DNA of 8,186 nucleotides, taken from Pseudomonadota bacterium (GTDB lineage Bacteria > Pseudomonadota > Gammaproteobacteria > Arenicellales > Arenicellaceae). The stretch's first letter is position 1, and each line of letters begins with the position of its first letter. The notes below the pieces were generated by a model. That model saw only the letters and a program-made list of their open reading frames with translations, made no database searches and was not told the DNA's origin. A program made the position numbers and the translations under genes. Shown one piece after another: positions 7,281-8,186 of this stretch. The DNA is taken from NCBI GenBank assembly GCA_018660405.1, contig JABJKL010000101.1:1-8186 (forward strand). The letters are read 5' to 3'.

Positions 7281-7356
7281 GACAAGAGCCCTCTAGCTTC
7301 TTGGGCAAGGGCCCTCTAATAAAACCGCTGTAGCCTTTTAATAAAACCGCTGTAGC
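7264..7356. repeat. Degenerate ~22-bp tandem repeat array between prc and sohB
   Basis: Four successive units start at 7264, 7285, 7308 and 7330 (21, 23, 22 and 22 bases), with a truncated fifth start at 7352. The first three begin with the 11-base core AGRGCCYTCTA: AGAGCCTTCTA, AGAGCCCTCTA and AGGGCCCTCTA. The fourth begins GTAGCCTTTTA, a decayed form. The third and fourth units share an exact 18-base stretch, TAATAAAACCGCTGTAGC, at 7317-7334 and 7339-7356. The second copy of it contains the last sense codons of sohB and the first two bases of the reverse-strand stop, so the array overlaps the gene's 3' end. The array fills most of the gap between the two convergent genes. It could come from replication slippage, and the first two units can form small hairpins. 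Confidence 0.7.
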
Positions 7357-8186
7357 ACCCCATCCAGTTTTGAGCTAAATCTCGACATCATGCGGTCGGC
7401 AAGTTTTTCTTTGATTTTCATATCAACTTCAAACACCGCACCGGCATCGCAGGCTTGCGCAAGGTAATCATCACTCGTCCCTAAAGCATCAACCAAACCC
7501 AAGTCAATGGCCTGTTGACCGTACCAATGTTCACCTGTCGCCACCTTTGCCAAGTCCAGAGCTGGTCGATTATCTGCAACAAACTGCTTAAACAGTGCAT
7601 GTGTATCTTCTAACTGATCATTTAGTTTGGCTCGCTTTTCGTCAGTATTCTTGCCGAAGATTGTTACCGTTCGTTTGAACTCTCCCGCGGTATGCTCCTC
7701 AAAATCGATTCCAGCTTTACCCAGAAGTTTATTAAAATTAGGCAACTGGGCAAGCACCCCAATCGAACCGATCACAGCAAACGGTGCAGCGACTATTTTA
7801 TTTGCGACACACGCCATCATGTAACCACCGCTTGCGGCTACTTTATCGACGCATACCGTTAAACTAATATTTGCTTCGCGAAATCGATGCAGTTGGCTTG
7901 CCGCCAAACCATGTTCATGAACGATGCCACCGCTATTATCCAGACGCAAAACAACTTCATCTTCACTTTCTGCAAGGGTGAGAATTGCGGTTATTTCATC
8001 GCGCAAAGTTTCAACCCCGCTGGCTTTAATATCACCATCAAAATCGAGCACATACACTTTAGCTCTATCTTGTTTATCGTCTTGCTTACTCGCCTGCTTC
8101 TGACGTTTAAGTTGCGCTTTGTAAGCTTTCTTGGAAAGTACCGCGCTCGCCATTGCCTCACGCATTTGATCACGCCGTTGATTCAA
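7338..8186 (-). CDS. sohB: SohB-like S49 family membrane peptidase, partial (N-terminus beyond window)
   Basis: This is the C-terminal 282 residues of a SohB-type inner-membrane serine peptidase, related to signal peptide peptidase SppA. SohB was found in E. coli as a suppressor of htrA/degP loss and is thought to act on the periplasmic side. The segment opens with LNQRRDQMREAM, matching the helix that follows the membrane anchor in SohB, so the anchor and true start lie past the window edge. The TTG at 8186-8184 is just a Leu codon at the edge. In segment numbering, catalytic S119 is in VAASGGYMMACVA and the general-base K171 in TAGEFKRT; GSIGVLAQ (140-147) and ATGEHWYGQQA (216-226) are also strongly conserved. 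One common motif differs: LDNSGG (82-87) where E. coli SohB has LESPGG. The gene faces prc, and its last codons (QRFY) lie inside the repeat array. The family call is secure; the activity is inferred. Confidence 0.93.
   Translation of the reverse strand: MNQRRDQMREAMASAVLSKKAYKAQLKRQKQASKQDDKQDRAKVYVLDFDGDIKASGVETLRDEITAILTLAESEDEVVLRLDNSGGIVHEHGLAASQLHRFREANISLTVCVDKVAASGGYMMACVANKIVAAPFAVIGSIGVLAQLPNFNKLLGKAGIDFEEHTAGEFKRTVTIFGKNTDEKRAKLNDQLEDTHALFKQFVADNRPALDLAKVATGEHWYGQQAIDLGLVDALGTSDDYLAQACDAGAVFEVDMKIKEKLADRMMSRFSSKLDGVLQRFY

Noticed and set aside
7263..7316. Hairpins in the prc-sohB gap as a bidirectional intrinsic terminator
   Set aside because: The stems are only about six base pairs and no T-run follows them in either direction. 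They are better described as part of the repeat array.

Overview
The window looks like ordinary chromosome from a Gammaproteobacterium. GC content is moderate, near half by eye. The evidence for the lineage is the set of proteins: oligopeptidase A (PrlC), a tail-specific protease with the Tsp-type C-terminal extension, and a SohB-type S49 peptidase that matches the E. coli protein closely through its core. No species can be named from this sequence.

Layout: positions 1-296 hold a low-complexity Ala/Glu-rich reading frame of doubtful status. From 322 to 7250 there are five closely spaced genes on the + strand: lysA (last step of lysine synthesis), aroE (shikimate pathway), prlC (cytosolic oligopeptidase A), an exported DUF4124-glutaredoxin protein, and prc (periplasmic tail-specific protease). 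The gaps run from 17 to about 75 bases, so most or all are probably co-transcribed. A short hairpin and a TTGACA hexamer in the last gap suggest prc may also have its own expression control. From 8186 down to 7338, on the - strand, is the 3' part of sohB; its membrane anchor lies outside the window. The 87-base gap between the convergent prc and sohB genes contains a decayed array of roughly 22-bp tandem repeats that runs into the last codons of sohB.

Function: lysA and aroE are unrelated biosynthetic genes that share a transcript. The rest of the window has a protein-turnover theme, with a cytosolic peptidase, a periplasmic protease and a membrane peptidase in one stretch, plus an exported thiol-redox protein between two of them. 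All the recognised enzymes keep their catalytic residues.

No tRNA, rRNA, CRISPR array, insertion sequence or prophage gene was seen, and I found no convincing undescribed multi-gene system. The points most worth a second look are the repeat array at 7264-7356, the exported glutaredoxin-like protein, and the Ala-rich frame that a TAA may interrupt.
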